From: Megalonaias nervosa
Lineage: Eukaryota; Mollusca; Bivalvia; Unionida; Unionidae
DNA: 64,000 bases
Direction: 5' to 3'
NCBI GenBank assembly: GCA_016617855.1
Contig: JAECUM010000838.1
Coordinates: 1-64,000 of the forward strand
This document shows positions 46,627-58,439 of the stretch, in pieces. Both the position numbers and the translations under genes were made by a program. Below the pieces are notes generated by a model, which was given only the letters and a program-made list of their open reading frames with translations, did no database searches and was not told the DNA's origin. The number at the start of each line of letters is the position of its first letter. Within the stretch, counting starts at the first letter, position 1.

Positions 46627-47826
46627 GGAGCATCGAGGAAAATTTCTTCATTTCTCACGCACATAAATTAGGGACAGACTGAATAAATATATGAGCAAAA
46701 CTATCCGAAATCATTGTGTTGCCGCATAACGAAATTTTCAGTTCAATGAGGACCTCCAGTACATGAAATGGTTAAGGATTTTTATTGCGCAAGTATATAA
46801 ATCAAAATATAACAAAATATATAATCCATATCCTGGATAAATATATGATGACATTTTTGTGTACTCTATGACATTCTTTTCCTTCGATTAGATTTTCTTA
46901 AAAATGTGTATTTATTTGGAATATATTTATAGGATTCACGCACCTGACAACGTCAATGAATTTACAACTTAACGAGTTTGCAATAATAAATAAATGATGA
47001 AATTTCAATCCTACTAAATTCCTGAAATTTCGAAAGCGTTATTAATAAAAAGTAAAAATATTTTTAGCATTTTGTCAAATGATAAATCTTGTAAAATTGT
47101 GGCTAAATTTTCTCTATGAATATCATCAGATTATGAATGACAAACGCCGAAAAGAATGTTGAGATAATAGTGACAGACTTTTGTAAAGTAATTCAGAAAA
47201 TATTGGAAAGAAAGCAAAAGATTATTTTTCTCACTTCTAATGAGCTATATTTAACGGAGGCATGAAATGAAACAAGTTAATTGTACATACATTTTTGTTA
47301 AGTTTTCTACTTCTGAACGAGCTAGTACATGGACCTTTAGATCTTCACCGGTATATTCTCTCAATCTAAAGTATAAAAGTTATACAGTTTGTTTTCAAAA
47401 TTTTATCGGCATGAAGCAATTTAGCTAAGTTATAGCATAATCTATATAGATAAGAGTTAATGTGATGCTAATCTTGTATTATATGTTCATCTGACGACAA
47501 TGTATGCATGAGCTTTACTTATATATTCAAGTTTTATTGAGTTATTTTGCAACATAACTCTAAGAGTATTTTCCCTTTTGTTTGATTGGTGTAATTATAC
47601 CTCTGTTGGCCAGATAACTGAAGAAGCAAAGATTATGATGAGCAGTTTGTTACTCCAAAAGGCATTGTAAGATGGGAAGTGAGACATTCGAAACTCAAAC
47701 ATTTTCCTCAAAGTTCGGTTCACGTGGAATAACGTTCGGGAGTATGCATTATATGACGTACAAGAATTGTCGCCGTTTATCTTGCTGTGATATTTTCTTT
47801 ATCAGTCAAGTTAGTGTTGCCATTAT

Positions 47827-47871
<45 letters not shown>

Positions 47872-50160
47872 GTGTGTGGAGTTGAGTAGAAGTTATGTAC
47901 CATCAAACTGTATTTGGTGTAATGTAGCATTAAACTGCATGAAGTAAAATTTTTGTACTATTATTTGTATAAAGTGAAGTCATGTGCTATTAAATTGCAT
48001 ACAACTGAAATTGCATTAAATTGCATACAATTGCAATTATGTACTATTAAATTGTATAGCACTGAAGTTATGTAAGAAGATGACGTTATCTCCCTTGAAA
48101 CCACAATAATTTGATGTGATTTACATTAAATTATATGAAGTGAAAGTTATGTACCATCAGACATAGGCAAAAAGTAATGCTATATCAATGAAGTTATAAT
48201 ATATAGATCACGTCATTTCAAGCTGCTAAGTAAATGTTACTTTCACAAAAGTGCACTAAATTAAACTGAATAACCAAAACAGATCCTATGGATTGAGAAC
48301 TAAACTATTCACAGATGGATGTTCTTTATAAACTGGTACATAGTGCATGAAATCATGTTAAAAAAAGTACAGTTAGGGTCACCCAGCCTGCATCAGCTTT
48401 CATCGCTATGCAGTAGAAAACCTACTGCTATTAAAAATCCCCAAAACTACTCCAATCTCCCCTAGCCACTGTCCATATGCCCCCTGCATCACCCCCACCT
48501 CCCAGACAGTTACCATCGGGTCATACTATAATATCTGTTAAATATATGAGCCGTCATTCTGCTGTAACAACATATATATTGTTTGATCCGAAAATATTTG
48601 AAAATGTCATTATAATTAAATGTTTTGTGCATATGACCTCTAACCACCTGTCAGGGACCCCCAAGGACAACAGCCAAGGATAAGACCCCTCTTTCAGATA
48701 GTTACTATGAAAGCAACATATCTACAGTTTTCTGAATTACACCATGTGGTTCAAGAGGAAATCTATAACAGACAGACAGACAGACAGAGGGTATCACAGT
48801 AAATTATTTCTCCATTATAACCTAGGAGACAGGGTATACAACCATTTTAGGTGCATACTATGCTATCCCCGTGCTTAACAACACGAGACTCAACAATAAA
48901 AACGCCAGGGAAGACATGTTTGTCTACGATGGACAAGATGTCTCTTACTTTAATGAAATAATGAACGAAAACATGCGTCGTTTGTATGCCAATCTAATCC
49001 ATAAATTATTTTTTTAAATAATTGCATCAAATAGTGTATGGCAAATTAATTAGTGGCCAGAGGCTAAAGGGTGAGGGACAGAACTGCAAAATATCATTAT
49101 TCAAGTAATTTAGTACAGGTGAAAATGCAAAACATTATGGAAAATAATTCTCATGAAGCTTTATGGCTACCCTGTAGTTACCACTAGCTGGATCATTGGC
49201 CATATTTTTTACCCCCATGTGCGCTTAAAGTTTCAGTTCTTAAAGACAGTCTTTTGTCCATGATTTTTCTTAACCAATACCCATTTCAACAGTTATATTT
49301 GAACTACAGGCAAAGTTAACAGATTCTGTATGAGATCTATGAAACTGTCCATAGTTACAGAGTTTGTTTTATGTCAGGACACTAATCACTTTGTTATTTT
49401 TACGACTCTTTGGTCTTAAAATTAATTAACTGAAAGGAGCAAAACCGACGAATTTAGTAAAATCAACAAATAATTTGTTGCCTTAGAATGAAAATTAAAA
49501 ATTAAAAAGAACTGTATTGTGAATTGAATCCTAAATAATCCTAAATAGTCTATCACAAGTCCAAAAGTATAGAATCTTCCAAATAAATTCAAATAGTCTT
49601 GAATATCTTGATATATCACAACGATATAATCCAGAATGTCTTTGAAGGAGCCCTCAATAATTCCAAAGTAGTGTTTAAGTCTAAACCGTCAATGATCACT
49701 TTGTAACTACAATGAATAATTTAAATAAATAATTTAGCTAAAATTTATCTAACCCAAGTACAATATTCAATCCAAGTTTCCCAAAGACTGATATTAAACG
49801 GGAATGAAGAATTTTTTTACAAAAGCCTCTTGATTTACAAAAACACGTGACATGTGACCTATGTCGTAATAGCATTTTCTGAAATCTAATGGAAAATTCC
49901 AAAATATTGTCAGCAAGTTCGATTCTAGAACATACCGAATTCATAAATAAGATTAGGCCTTGAACTTAATTTTTAGCAAATTATCTTTAAAAAATGTCAA
50001 TAGCCAGGTAGACCAAAGCTCTACACTCAATCACGGACAAAAGTTAAATACACAATATATGTTAAAAATATGCATAACATTATTTTGAGTTACATGTTCT
50101 ACCTGAATTACCGCACTGGGTTGAAGGCTGGAGTTTTCTCCACTCCAAATATATTGCTTT
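46627..50160. other. Host intergenic or 3' flanking DNA
   Basis: No gene recognised. Contains (GT)n at 47829-47872 and degenerate tandem repeats at 47890-48240 with units like AAGTTATGTACTATTAAATT and TGCAT(A/G). A (CAGA)n tract lies near 48772-48790. Confidence 0.55.
47890..48240. repeat. Degenerate tandem repeats of about 40-45 bp
   Basis: Repeated TATGTACTATTAAATTGTAT-type units with variable spacing directly after a (GT)n tract. Confidence 0.5.
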
Positions 50161-50238
50161 ATTGTACATATCACATTTAATGTCAATAATGTATTACTTC
50201 AAAACAATTTTACTTTTGTTATTTTATCTAAGATTGTT

Positions 50239-50239
50239 C

Positions 50240-50315
<76 letters not shown>
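50239..50315. repeat. (AT)n microsatellite
   Basis: About 38 TA repeats; a (GT)n tract follows at 50563-50606. Confidence 0.95.
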
Positions 50316-50317
<2 letters not shown>

Positions 50318-50559
50318 TGTATGCACTTTCCTCACTGGACCTGACATAAAAAATTATGAATACAGTACCTTTCTGTCACACATTTGTTATATACCATGTT
50401 GGAATTAGCTTTCATAACGGCTTAATTAATAATTTTCAGATCCCTGTTTCAAGGTTTTAGTTCGAGTGGATAGGTTATCTCCCCAGGTTCATTGTTTGAG
50501 AAAGAGTTCGTCGTCCCAAAGTAACATTTCTGAATGTTCATACAAAAATACTATATTGG

Positions 50560-50606
<47 letters not shown>

Positions 50607-50607
<1 letters not shown>

Positions 50608-50910
50608 TTTGGATTTTTAACGAAGCTTTAACAATTTTTCAGTTATATAGCTGCGGTGTGGCAGTTTATAATGATGTCTAGCAATAGGACATCATGCCGC
50701 GGATATGTATCATCATGTCCCACTCAGTCACATTATCTTGACACCAGGCCGACCAGTCCTAACAGTAACAGCTTATTGCTGAGCGCGAAGCCAGGCACAT
50801 GCTAGTACCATTTTTATAAGTCTTTGGTCTAACTTGGCCGGGATTTGAACCCGCGACCTGCCGCATCTGAGCTGGACGCTCTAACCATTTAAGCCACCGA
50901 AGCGGTGTTT
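50607..50910 (-). mobile_element. tRNA-derived SINE, copy 1
   Basis: On the minus strand the head has an A-box-like TGGCTTAAATGGTTAGAGCG and B-box GGGTTCAAATCCC at normal tRNA spacing. About 230 bp of body follows. The 3' end abuts a (GT)n tract. The same 300-bp sequence occurs at 61253-61559, where it abuts (GA)n. Confidence 0.8.
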
Positions 50911-51017
50911 CTTTATTATATTACAATCAGGAACTGAATGAATAGCCCTTCTCTCAGAAATGTGATCCTGGGGCACATATCCTGTCAGCTATATTTCGGT
51001 TAAATGTTTCTTTTTAT

Positions 51018-51386
51018 TCATATTTTAAAAACAAATAATTTTGACTTACACGCACACACATACACACACACAAAACATATAACGATGCGCTGTGCGTCCA
51101 CCGACGCATTTTTCAAAAGCCATTTCTGATGCTGTTCCAACAGCCCTAACGCTGCCCTTTGTACAAAGGATGAAGCCGCTGCTGCTAAGAATGATGGAAT
51201 CACTGATATGAATGAAAATATTCCCTTGGTGTTTGGCATTTGTGCCACCTCTAATTTGAATAATTTAAATGACACTAAGGTATTCTTTTGTCTTGTCGCA
51301 TTAAGCTGATTAAGCAGTGTTGGGTCAACCACACGGGAACATTTCCAGTCATTTGTGTTAGAGAAAGTTTTAATTTGACCCCACAA
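51018..51386 (-). pseudogene. LTxxQ/pX-like virion protein remnant of element D
   Basis: Reads LLNQLNATRQKNTLVSFKLF, EVAQMPNTKGIFSFISVIPS and FLAAAASS. Alignment by eye with the element C protein (INKLSRGKPFVLKL, STAQITAM, GGF and hydrophobic tail) agrees in order and spacing. It lies directly downstream of the capsid remnant, as in element C. The frame is open for 122 codons but its ends are not convincing. Confidence 0.5.
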
Positions 51387-51536
51387 TTGTTTTTATTGCT
51401 TTTAATAGATTTTTGCTAAGACCTATCTTTACTTGATGATATGACATTACTATTTATGAATGTAACAACTTCAGTTACAAAAGCTTCAGCAATTGATCTA
51501 TACTCCGTGTTACCGGACCTATACGTGCTTTGAAGT

Positions 51537-51875
51537 TCATGCCCAAACTGAATGTTTAAATAGGTCTAGATGCTCGAGGTTAAAGTAATAAATTGGATAC
51601 AATATATGAAAGTCATGTTGGGAAATCTGCAAGCATCTGCCGACATATTGGTCTCGGTCCATGTATTTCAACAGTCGATGATATTCACCAGCGAGTTGAT
51701 GGTTGCAAAGTCGAGCAGAATGTTTGCGTTGGGTCTCAGTCATCATTTAACATCAGCGAGACCTTAGTCACTCCCAAATTAGCAAATATCATTGGAGTTT
51801 CCCTTTGCTGTTCAGATGATACACGCTTTGAAATGCTATAAGCACGTGCCGTGGTGCACTAAATACCTTGCTGGG
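51537..51875 (-). pseudogene. Major capsid protein remnant of element D
   Basis: Frame pieces RVSSEQQRETPMIFANLGVT (compare RRNDQEMNNSVFDNPDV in C), EYHRLLKYMDRDQYVGRC and HDFHILYPIYYFNLEHLDLF (compare SLYPIAYFDVSK in C). Order and spacing agree with the C-terminal half of the capsid protein. The N-terminal half is not readable. Confidence 0.65.
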
Positions 51876-52029
51876 TACTTACATCCTATGAGCATCGATT
51901 TGGTGTGAATCTGAGGTTATCGCGAGAAACGATTTATAGATGTTCCACAACATGACGATAAACGTGCACCTAAGGCCTATGATGGATTCACTCATGGCAT
52001 CCAAAGTGTAAATTTAGATCAGATCGATC

Positions 52030-52765
52030 TCTAATGCACAGTTGTATCCTTAATGCTTTACTATGCATGTCTAACTTGTGCCCGTCTTGATCAGCAAAAG
52101 TTAAATGAAGGTTTGTCAATCGGGGATTCTTGCATTGTAAATGTAAAGGAGTGGGAGTAATCTATATCATATCACCCGCGGCCTCATCAGGGGCAAACCC
52201 AAACAATACATAACTGTGCGACGCTCGCGTTGTTCATGCTGAAGATTCATAACTACCACTAATTGCATAATAGGTCAGTTTAACCTTAGTCGAGATGATG
52301 ATCCTAACAATGTCAGTCGCGATATTGCAACTGATGTCGTTAGGTCCTGCATGCAAAATTCGTTGGTTCTCTGGAATCTTCATAACGAATTCAAGCCAAT
52401 CGAGAAATGTTCTCAGAAATGACTGTGCAATATTAGTCGCATGCTCTGGAATTAGACTGAGATGCCAGAGCTGTGTGTGGGCTCAGGAACGCGGATGCTA
52501 ATGTTAGAATCGCGCTAGGTCACCAAGTTATCATTAGTTTGATCTCTTCAATGACTGATTCAATCTCATATGGGCCAGTGAAAAATCCAACAATGTTCCA
52601 GGCTGTGTCACGGTTTGATGAAACACAAGTGAGATATTTGTATCAAGACCACCATCCTGACGCAACCGAATATTAGGCCAACTGTAATAAACTCTCAATG
52701 ACTCAATGACGCCAAAGCATTTTCGAGTGTACGCGATTCACCACCGATAACATGTGCAGAAAACG
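52030..52765 (-). pseudogene. Penton-like protein remnant of element D
   Basis: In order: VIESLRVYYSWPNIRLRQDG, VGFFTGPYEIESVIEEIK, a TYYAISGSYE block, PTPLHLQCKNPRLTNLHLTF and FADQDGHKLDM, ending near LCIRD. These parallel the element B halves (LRVYYSWPNI, VGISTGSYQIEQIN, DVIEGSY, LTDQAGNILDL). The distance between the halves is normal here. Its segment 52095-52177 is the source of a copy inserted in the ATPase gene. Confidence 0.75.
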
Positions 52766-52984
52766 TCAGATAAAATTATGGTTTCATTGATAGGATTGTA
52801 ATCACTGAGGTAATGCTCGAAGTTGTGTTTGCAACAACAAGCTGCATTGCAGCATTAATTTCATGTAAGACGCGGTGCGTCTCAACACGAAGTATTTCAT
52901 CAGAACTCATCATGAGTGTGCAAACGTTGTTCGTGGTATACATCATTAACATCTTCAACAAATTCATGCATCAAGGCGCGAATG

Positions 52985-53960
52985 TCCATGATGTCATTGG
53001 TAATTGCTGACAAATAGATGCGGCCTCATTAATGACTTCTGGTGCGTTGTTACCGGGACGAACTGATCCCACAAGTGTTTCTAATCGAATCACAAATTCA
53101 TTCTTTGACGAGCATTTGAACTCTTTGGTTTTTATGAAATATTTGGTTTTATGTTTGCGTGCACGACCAGTAATGCCTTTTCCATGTTTGGGTGGTTTCT
53201 TTTCTGATGAGAAAACATATTCTTCGTCCGCAAGAGGTATCTCTTGTAAATGTTCACACACATCCCCAGAAGAGTCTTTGAACGCATTTCTGTATGCTTG
53301 CTTAAAATGATGCCAGAGCGGTTGGGTCTTTTCTTCGCTTATGTATATACAGAGATCCACAGTTTTCTGAAAATCATTCCACATATGAATAGTACTTTTA
53401 TTCCAGACCACTTTTTGAATGCCCATGCATTCCATTCCTTGTCAATTTCACCGGAAAAAGTATCTGCTGCTATTTCCCTCTCCAACATATAATCTTTCAA
53501 TTTTCTTGGATTAAAAACATTGGTGGCAAATTCGAGGAGATGATCAAAGATCATTTGTCGTATTGTTTCATTAAATCTTTGAATTGGTGTTTGCAACTTT
53601 TATATATACTCAGGTGGTTTTTGTTGTGGAAGTGATGCATGCGCCTCTCCAACATCCTCTTGCATTCCTCCTAATTATTATCGTATTTCTGCTAATTGTA
53701 GTGGCGCTCGCCTAATTTGACAGGCGGTTGTTGTGTTCCCATCATCGCTGCAGAGGGATCAGCGACTTTCTTTGTTTCTTCAAAAGTGTTTCCTATTTAA
53801 TATCCTCAGCACCTTCAACAATTGCTTTTGTTGGCTTAATCAACGATGCAAATGTTTGTTCAAAACCCGCTGTGAGTTTTTTCCGTGCCGTTTCCCTTAG
53901 CTGTAGAATAACTTTAATACGTTTGCGGACATGTATATGACTACAATGAGGTTCCAGGTG
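52985..53960 (-). pseudogene. Coiled-coil protein remnant of element D
   Basis: Segments KLKDYMLEREIAADTFSGEI, LWHHFKQAYRNAFKDSSGDV, KPPKHGKGITGRARKHKTKY and a C-terminal FVIRLETLVGSVRPGNNAPE followed by VINEAASICQQL. The end corresponds to the coiled-coil protein of element C (VRVFTSNAEIVDRLLLLISS). Two long frames (84 and 154 codons) remain open. Confidence 0.55.
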
Positions 53961-54015
53961 TTCGAGAGCTAATTTGTCACGTCACTCGCCATATTCTGCT
54001 ATGGTTTTGGATATT

Positions 54016-54839
54016 TTATATTTTATTGTTAAATTGCTGCGTCCAAACCCGAATTAAATTTTGTTCAGGCTTACCTGTTAAATCAACAGAGAAAACTATG
54101 CGGATCCATTGTGATCCACATGTCACGAAATTCATCCCATGAGTAGCACACCAACTGCAATGAATGCTTGCAAGGCCAAGCGCGTCAATGCCACGAAATA
54201 TCATGAACATGTTACAGTTGTCACGGATTGCTTTAGGCACATGTGCGTATCAAAAGTTAAATGAAGGTTTGTCAATCGGGGATTCTTGCATTGTAGATGT
54301 AAAGGAGTGGGAGTAATCTATATCATATCACCCAAATAATTATAGGCACATGTGCGTATCATTGAGTTAAATATATCACATCGGTGCTTTTGTGTCGACC
54401 TCGTGAAAATATTCTTGAGGACTTGATTTGATTTTCAAGCATCTCATCGTTCTTTACAACAAGATTAATTTCATTTCAATTCAAATCATCAATTAGCAGT
54501 TGTGGAAAATAAATCACTGGTAGTGACGTTGCCACTCAACGACGTTTTTACAATCATCAACGCATTGCTTCTCAGCACATTCTTTAAATCCTTGAGAGCA
54601 TCATAACACAGTTGTTCATCAACCGACGGCGCAATCACGTACAACCGATCCCACGTCAACCATCGTAAAATTGTATTTGAAAATAGTTGAGTTTTTCCTG
54701 ATCCAACTAGACCAATGATTAATGTACGACCTGAGATTGGAAACACCAAGCTGGTTCCATCACAACTATGCTCGGATGGTTCAGGTGCTGCTTGTGCAGA
54801 AAAATTAATCACGTTGAATTTCCTTTCTCGTGTTGCCAT
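54016..54839 (-). pseudogene. Packaging ATPase remnant of element D, with a templated insertion
   Basis: From the ATG at 54839 (MATRERKFNVINFSAQAAPE) Walker A is GLVGSGKTQLF and LYVIAPSVDEQLCYDALKDL follows. Frameshifts come next, then NLVVKNDEML where element B has NLVVYDDVML, so Walker B is mutated. SSRIFSRGRHKSTDVIYLTQ is followed by the 90-bp insertion at about 54253-54342. After it come PKAIRDNCNMFMIFRGIDAL and the C-terminus at 54016. It is clearly the same lineage as the element B ATPase. Confidence 0.85.
54234..54361. repeat. Insertion flanked by 19-bp duplications in the element D ATPase
   Basis: TAGGCACATGTGCGTATCA occurs at 54234-54252 and 54343-54361. Between them most of the sequence (54251-54333) is an 83-bp copy of 52095-52177 with one mismatch, in the same orientation. 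Confidence 0.9.
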
Positions 54840-55134
54840 TGAATGATACAATTGTTGTATATAATACAAATATATCTTCATATTGTGTGCAATGTCGCAT
54901 GAAAACTCGTACGTAACCCCACATCCAACTCAAGACCAAAAACGTAATGGAAGAGCAGTGATCGTTGAAATTTAAGTTCGATATGGAGCAAAAACTTTTC
55001 ATTGTTCACTGGAAATGAAAATTCCGGTTTCAAAAAGTCACCCGAAGTAATGTCACTGACGCATTAATCAATCTAACAGTAACACCACTGAGTAAATCTT
55101 ACGGCGAAAAGTGCACCTGTCTGTCTCTAGGACG

Positions 55135-55400
55135 ACCAAGATAGAATTAATATGGACCTGGTACACTGCTTGATATACGACTCGATTCTAACAACCAACC
55201 AAAGCCTGGTGAGGCACGCGTAAATCGTGACCATTCCGCAAGTTATCGACACGGTCTTGAGTATCAAGCATCAAACGATATCCGTGCACATCAACGCACT
55301 GATATAAATTTCATCCACTTCCTGAATGCGATTGCGGAACCAAGTGTTGGAGAAGATTCGCTAGACGTAACATCACAGGCGACTTGAAGGCCAAGCCAAG
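55135..55400 (+). pseudogene. PLA2-like protein remnant of element D
   Basis: Reads YGPGTLLDIRLDSNNQPKPG, VNRDHSASYRHGLEYQASN and FLNAIAEPSV, matching element B's YCGPGTRLDIRL, the HD catalytic helix and HALNSIPN. The Cys of the calcium loop and the catalytic His/Asp context are altered. Directly followed by integrase, as in B and C. Confidence 0.75.
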
Positions 55401-55439
55401 ATCATAGAACCTCCTGTGGTGGACAAATTGCGCTCACTG

Positions 55440-56580
55440 AAGGTAAATTATTTTGATACAAAGACAAACATGGTTTCTGGGTCGATTTCATCCAAAATAT
55501 AGACTACGTAGAGATGTGAAGCGGCTTTTGAAACTTAACAAGTACGGCAAAAGTCACCCATGGTGCTGCACGAGAATGGTTGACCAAACAAGAGCTCTGG
55601 CAAACAAGAGCTCTGGCAAATTTATCTACCAGTGACAATAAAAGTTTCAGGGGGTTACTTTGATATTCAAATACAAAATGAGGTTCATCGGGCTCATTTC
55701 TTATTTCTTCCACTTGATCGTGGACGTGAACAGCATGGTGGTGGACATACAAGCGTGCACATACAAATACGCGTTAACCATTGTTGATATTGCAAGCAGA
55801 CACAAAGAAGCGAGCCGCTGACATCAAACTATTCTGCAAGTTTCGCCGATATATTTGAACGCATTTCTGCATGCGGATCATTATCATGGCCACGAAGATT
55901 ACAAAGCGGTCCTGGAAAATAATTTCTCGGATTTGTTGCTGCATTGTTGACAAAACATAAAGTGCGGGTCCGTGTTGTTCAAGGTAATATGCATCATGAC
56001 CAAGCTATTGTGGAACGATTTAATTGCACACTTGCGTAACCGTTATTCAATCATCAAAATGCGTAAGAATGCAGGGGACTACCCCCAATGAGTGCTTGCT
56101 GTCGGATTACAGAGCGGTCTCATATCGCAGTGCGATCACACGACTTCCGTTAGAATTATCAGCACTGAATAACAAAACTACGCGTACGATTGGTTTAAAA
56201 CCAGATAATGCGATTCGACAAAAGACGATCCCGGCTACTCAAAAAATTATTCCACTACCACTGCCACTAGACCCACTCGGAAATAATTTTGTCGGTATTT
56301 TATACGCAACACGGAGAATTAAAAGGTGACTAACGTAACGCAACTGACCGAGTATGGTCCATCGATATATTTACTATCTTGGAATGGATTGATACTCCAA
56401 GATAATCAACACCTTACCGTTTGACTTCTTCACTGGGTAGACGAAAATCGAATAGACTTCGTCTAGTGAAGACAGAGCTTCCTAGCAATGCATTTGTGCG
56501 AGAGAAATTGCAAGTTGTTCCAGCTAATACGGAATTAACACGAAGATCTATTTTAACACGATAACTTGTATCAATGTAAG
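55440..56580 (+). pseudogene. Integrase remnant of element D
   Basis: Segments VTHGAAREWLTKQELW, IYLPVTIKVSGGYFDIQIQN, EVHRAHFLFLPLD, LTSNYSASFADIFERISACG, LLTKHKVRVRVVQGNMHHDQ and AIVERFNCTLA give the rve core with its third acidic residue (Glu). LPLELSALNNKTTRTIGLKP and a C-terminal RLVKTELPSNAFVREKLQVV part follow. A 16-bp tandem duplication near 55595-55620 shifts the frame, and stops are common. Same family as the fragment of element B. Confidence 0.82.
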
Positions 56581-56599
56581 GTTAGGCAACTATGTTGCC

Positions 56600-57590
56600 C
56601 AATCGCATGATGATCAAACACGTAAGTAACACCATCGGAAAATATCCATCAAGCGGTGTCACACTCACTTTGGTACATCGGTATATACCCATGCGATACT
56701 TCTTTGACCGTATCATATTTGCTTTATGTGCGAATTCACGTCACTGTCGAAGGCATTCCGCATACATCTCATGCCTGAGATCATTTTTGCATGCTCCCAC
56801 AACATTTTAGGTCGAAGTTCCACATATTCTTCTATTAGATTACCCGAGTATTCGTCTTTGAATCTTCCAGCATTCTTTGTACTCTTACTAAACACCGGAT
56901 GTTATTTTGGTTAATGCTATTGTCAAATTCGTTCGCGAGTGTGCTTGATGTTGGCGAAATCCAAGCACGCTATGGATTTTACTTACACGAATTCGCAAGT
57001 GCAACTGCCGATTTTGTACGTGCACTACATGTTGCTTTTGGTCCTTAGATTGGAAGAAGATATGTACATTCAGTAAATTTACGTCCTGATTTATGCTCTG
57101 GTAAGGTCAAAGATACTTAACAGGCACTGACAAGACTTCAGGTGCCATCGGATAACCGTAAAGAAGTTTTACAGGGTAATCTAGATCAACTTCAACGAAA
57201 TATCTGTGGTCGTTATTGTTGTTATACACGTTTATGTGTGTGAGAAATGAATCTTCTGTGGGACCAATCCACTATAACCCACCGACAGGTAATGATTTTA
57301 TCATTGCCCAAAAATAAAAATAAAATATTTTTATAATGATACATGATGTACATGCTTAGGACAGTGGGGTCATACCCGTCTATGTTTGGATTGTTTGCAA
57401 GTGCATATTTTTTATATGCCATTGATATCCCACCACCAAGTGAGCATATCAGTATCGGTGAGCAATTCCAACTCATCTTTGGTTATCACCAGAAGCGCAT
57501 CCCAAGCCATTCCTGAAGGCATAAAATAGTGTGCCAGATCCAACTTCTACACTGGCATGGCAGTGTCACGATATATATCGTGGTAATTCT
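56600..57590 (-). pseudogene. DNA polymerase B remnant of element D
   Basis: In order from 57590: AWDALLVITKDELELLTDTD, GGGISMAYKKYALANNPNID and GYDP, FVEVDLDYPVKLLYGYPMAP, then much further on FSKSTKNAGRFKDEYSGN and LIEEYVELRPKM. These are PolB blocks around motif A and at the C-terminal end. The region between is largely unreadable and motifs B and C are not found. The lineage is that of element C, not that of A. Confidence 0.8.
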
Positions 57591-57599
57591 TTAATGTAA

Positions 57600-58068
57600 A
57601 CTTTATTATCTACTGTATTTTCGTCTTTCATTACAAAGTATCCATGCTGCAGAAAATTGGTTCTCTCTGCCAGAACTGTGTAGTGAAAACCGATAATCTT
57701 GTCTCTATTGAATCCATCAACTATTTGTTTAGTATAATAGCAATCGATAATACAGGGTTCGATTGTAAACTTTACCATGCCGATAATTATAATAATAAAC
57801 AATTGTTACTAGTAAAGAGTAGTGTTGCAGTAGGCACTTTATTTCGTTAATGATCTGGGTCAAAGCCATTCTCCCCCACGACTTTCCTCTTGTATTGTCG
57901 AACAGGTCACTTCCACTGATTACAATCAGTGGGTGTGCGCATATCCTCTTTTTTTACCAATACGAACCGAGGGGATGGGGGATTGAAGGCTATGACCTAT
58001 ATATCGGCATCGTATATATTCAGTGAAGTTCAAAACTGCTATTATGAAACTACATATATATATATATA
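57600..58068. other. Unassigned DNA right of element D
   Basis: Two overlapping frames at 57566-57850 on opposite strands are open, but neither resembles a known gene. Otherwise nothing recognised. Confidence 0.4.
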
Positions 58069-58432
<364 letters not shown>

Positions 58433-58439
58433 ATAATAA

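Larger units (their letters stand above)
51018..57600. mobile_element. Element D: old, decayed Polinton
   Basis: On the minus strand, from right to left after the ATPase: coiled coil, penton-like, major capsid and LTxxQ-type genes, collinear with element C. To the right of the ATPase are PLA2 and integrase (plus) and PolB (minus), a layout mirrored from element B. Stops and frameshifts are dense in every gene. Terminal repeats were not found, so both borders are approximate. Confidence 0.85.

Noticed and set aside
51018..57600. Elements B and D as copies of one recent insertion
   Set aside because: ATPase, PLA2 and integrase are related but strongly diverged, PolB lineages differ and gene order differs; they are separate elements.
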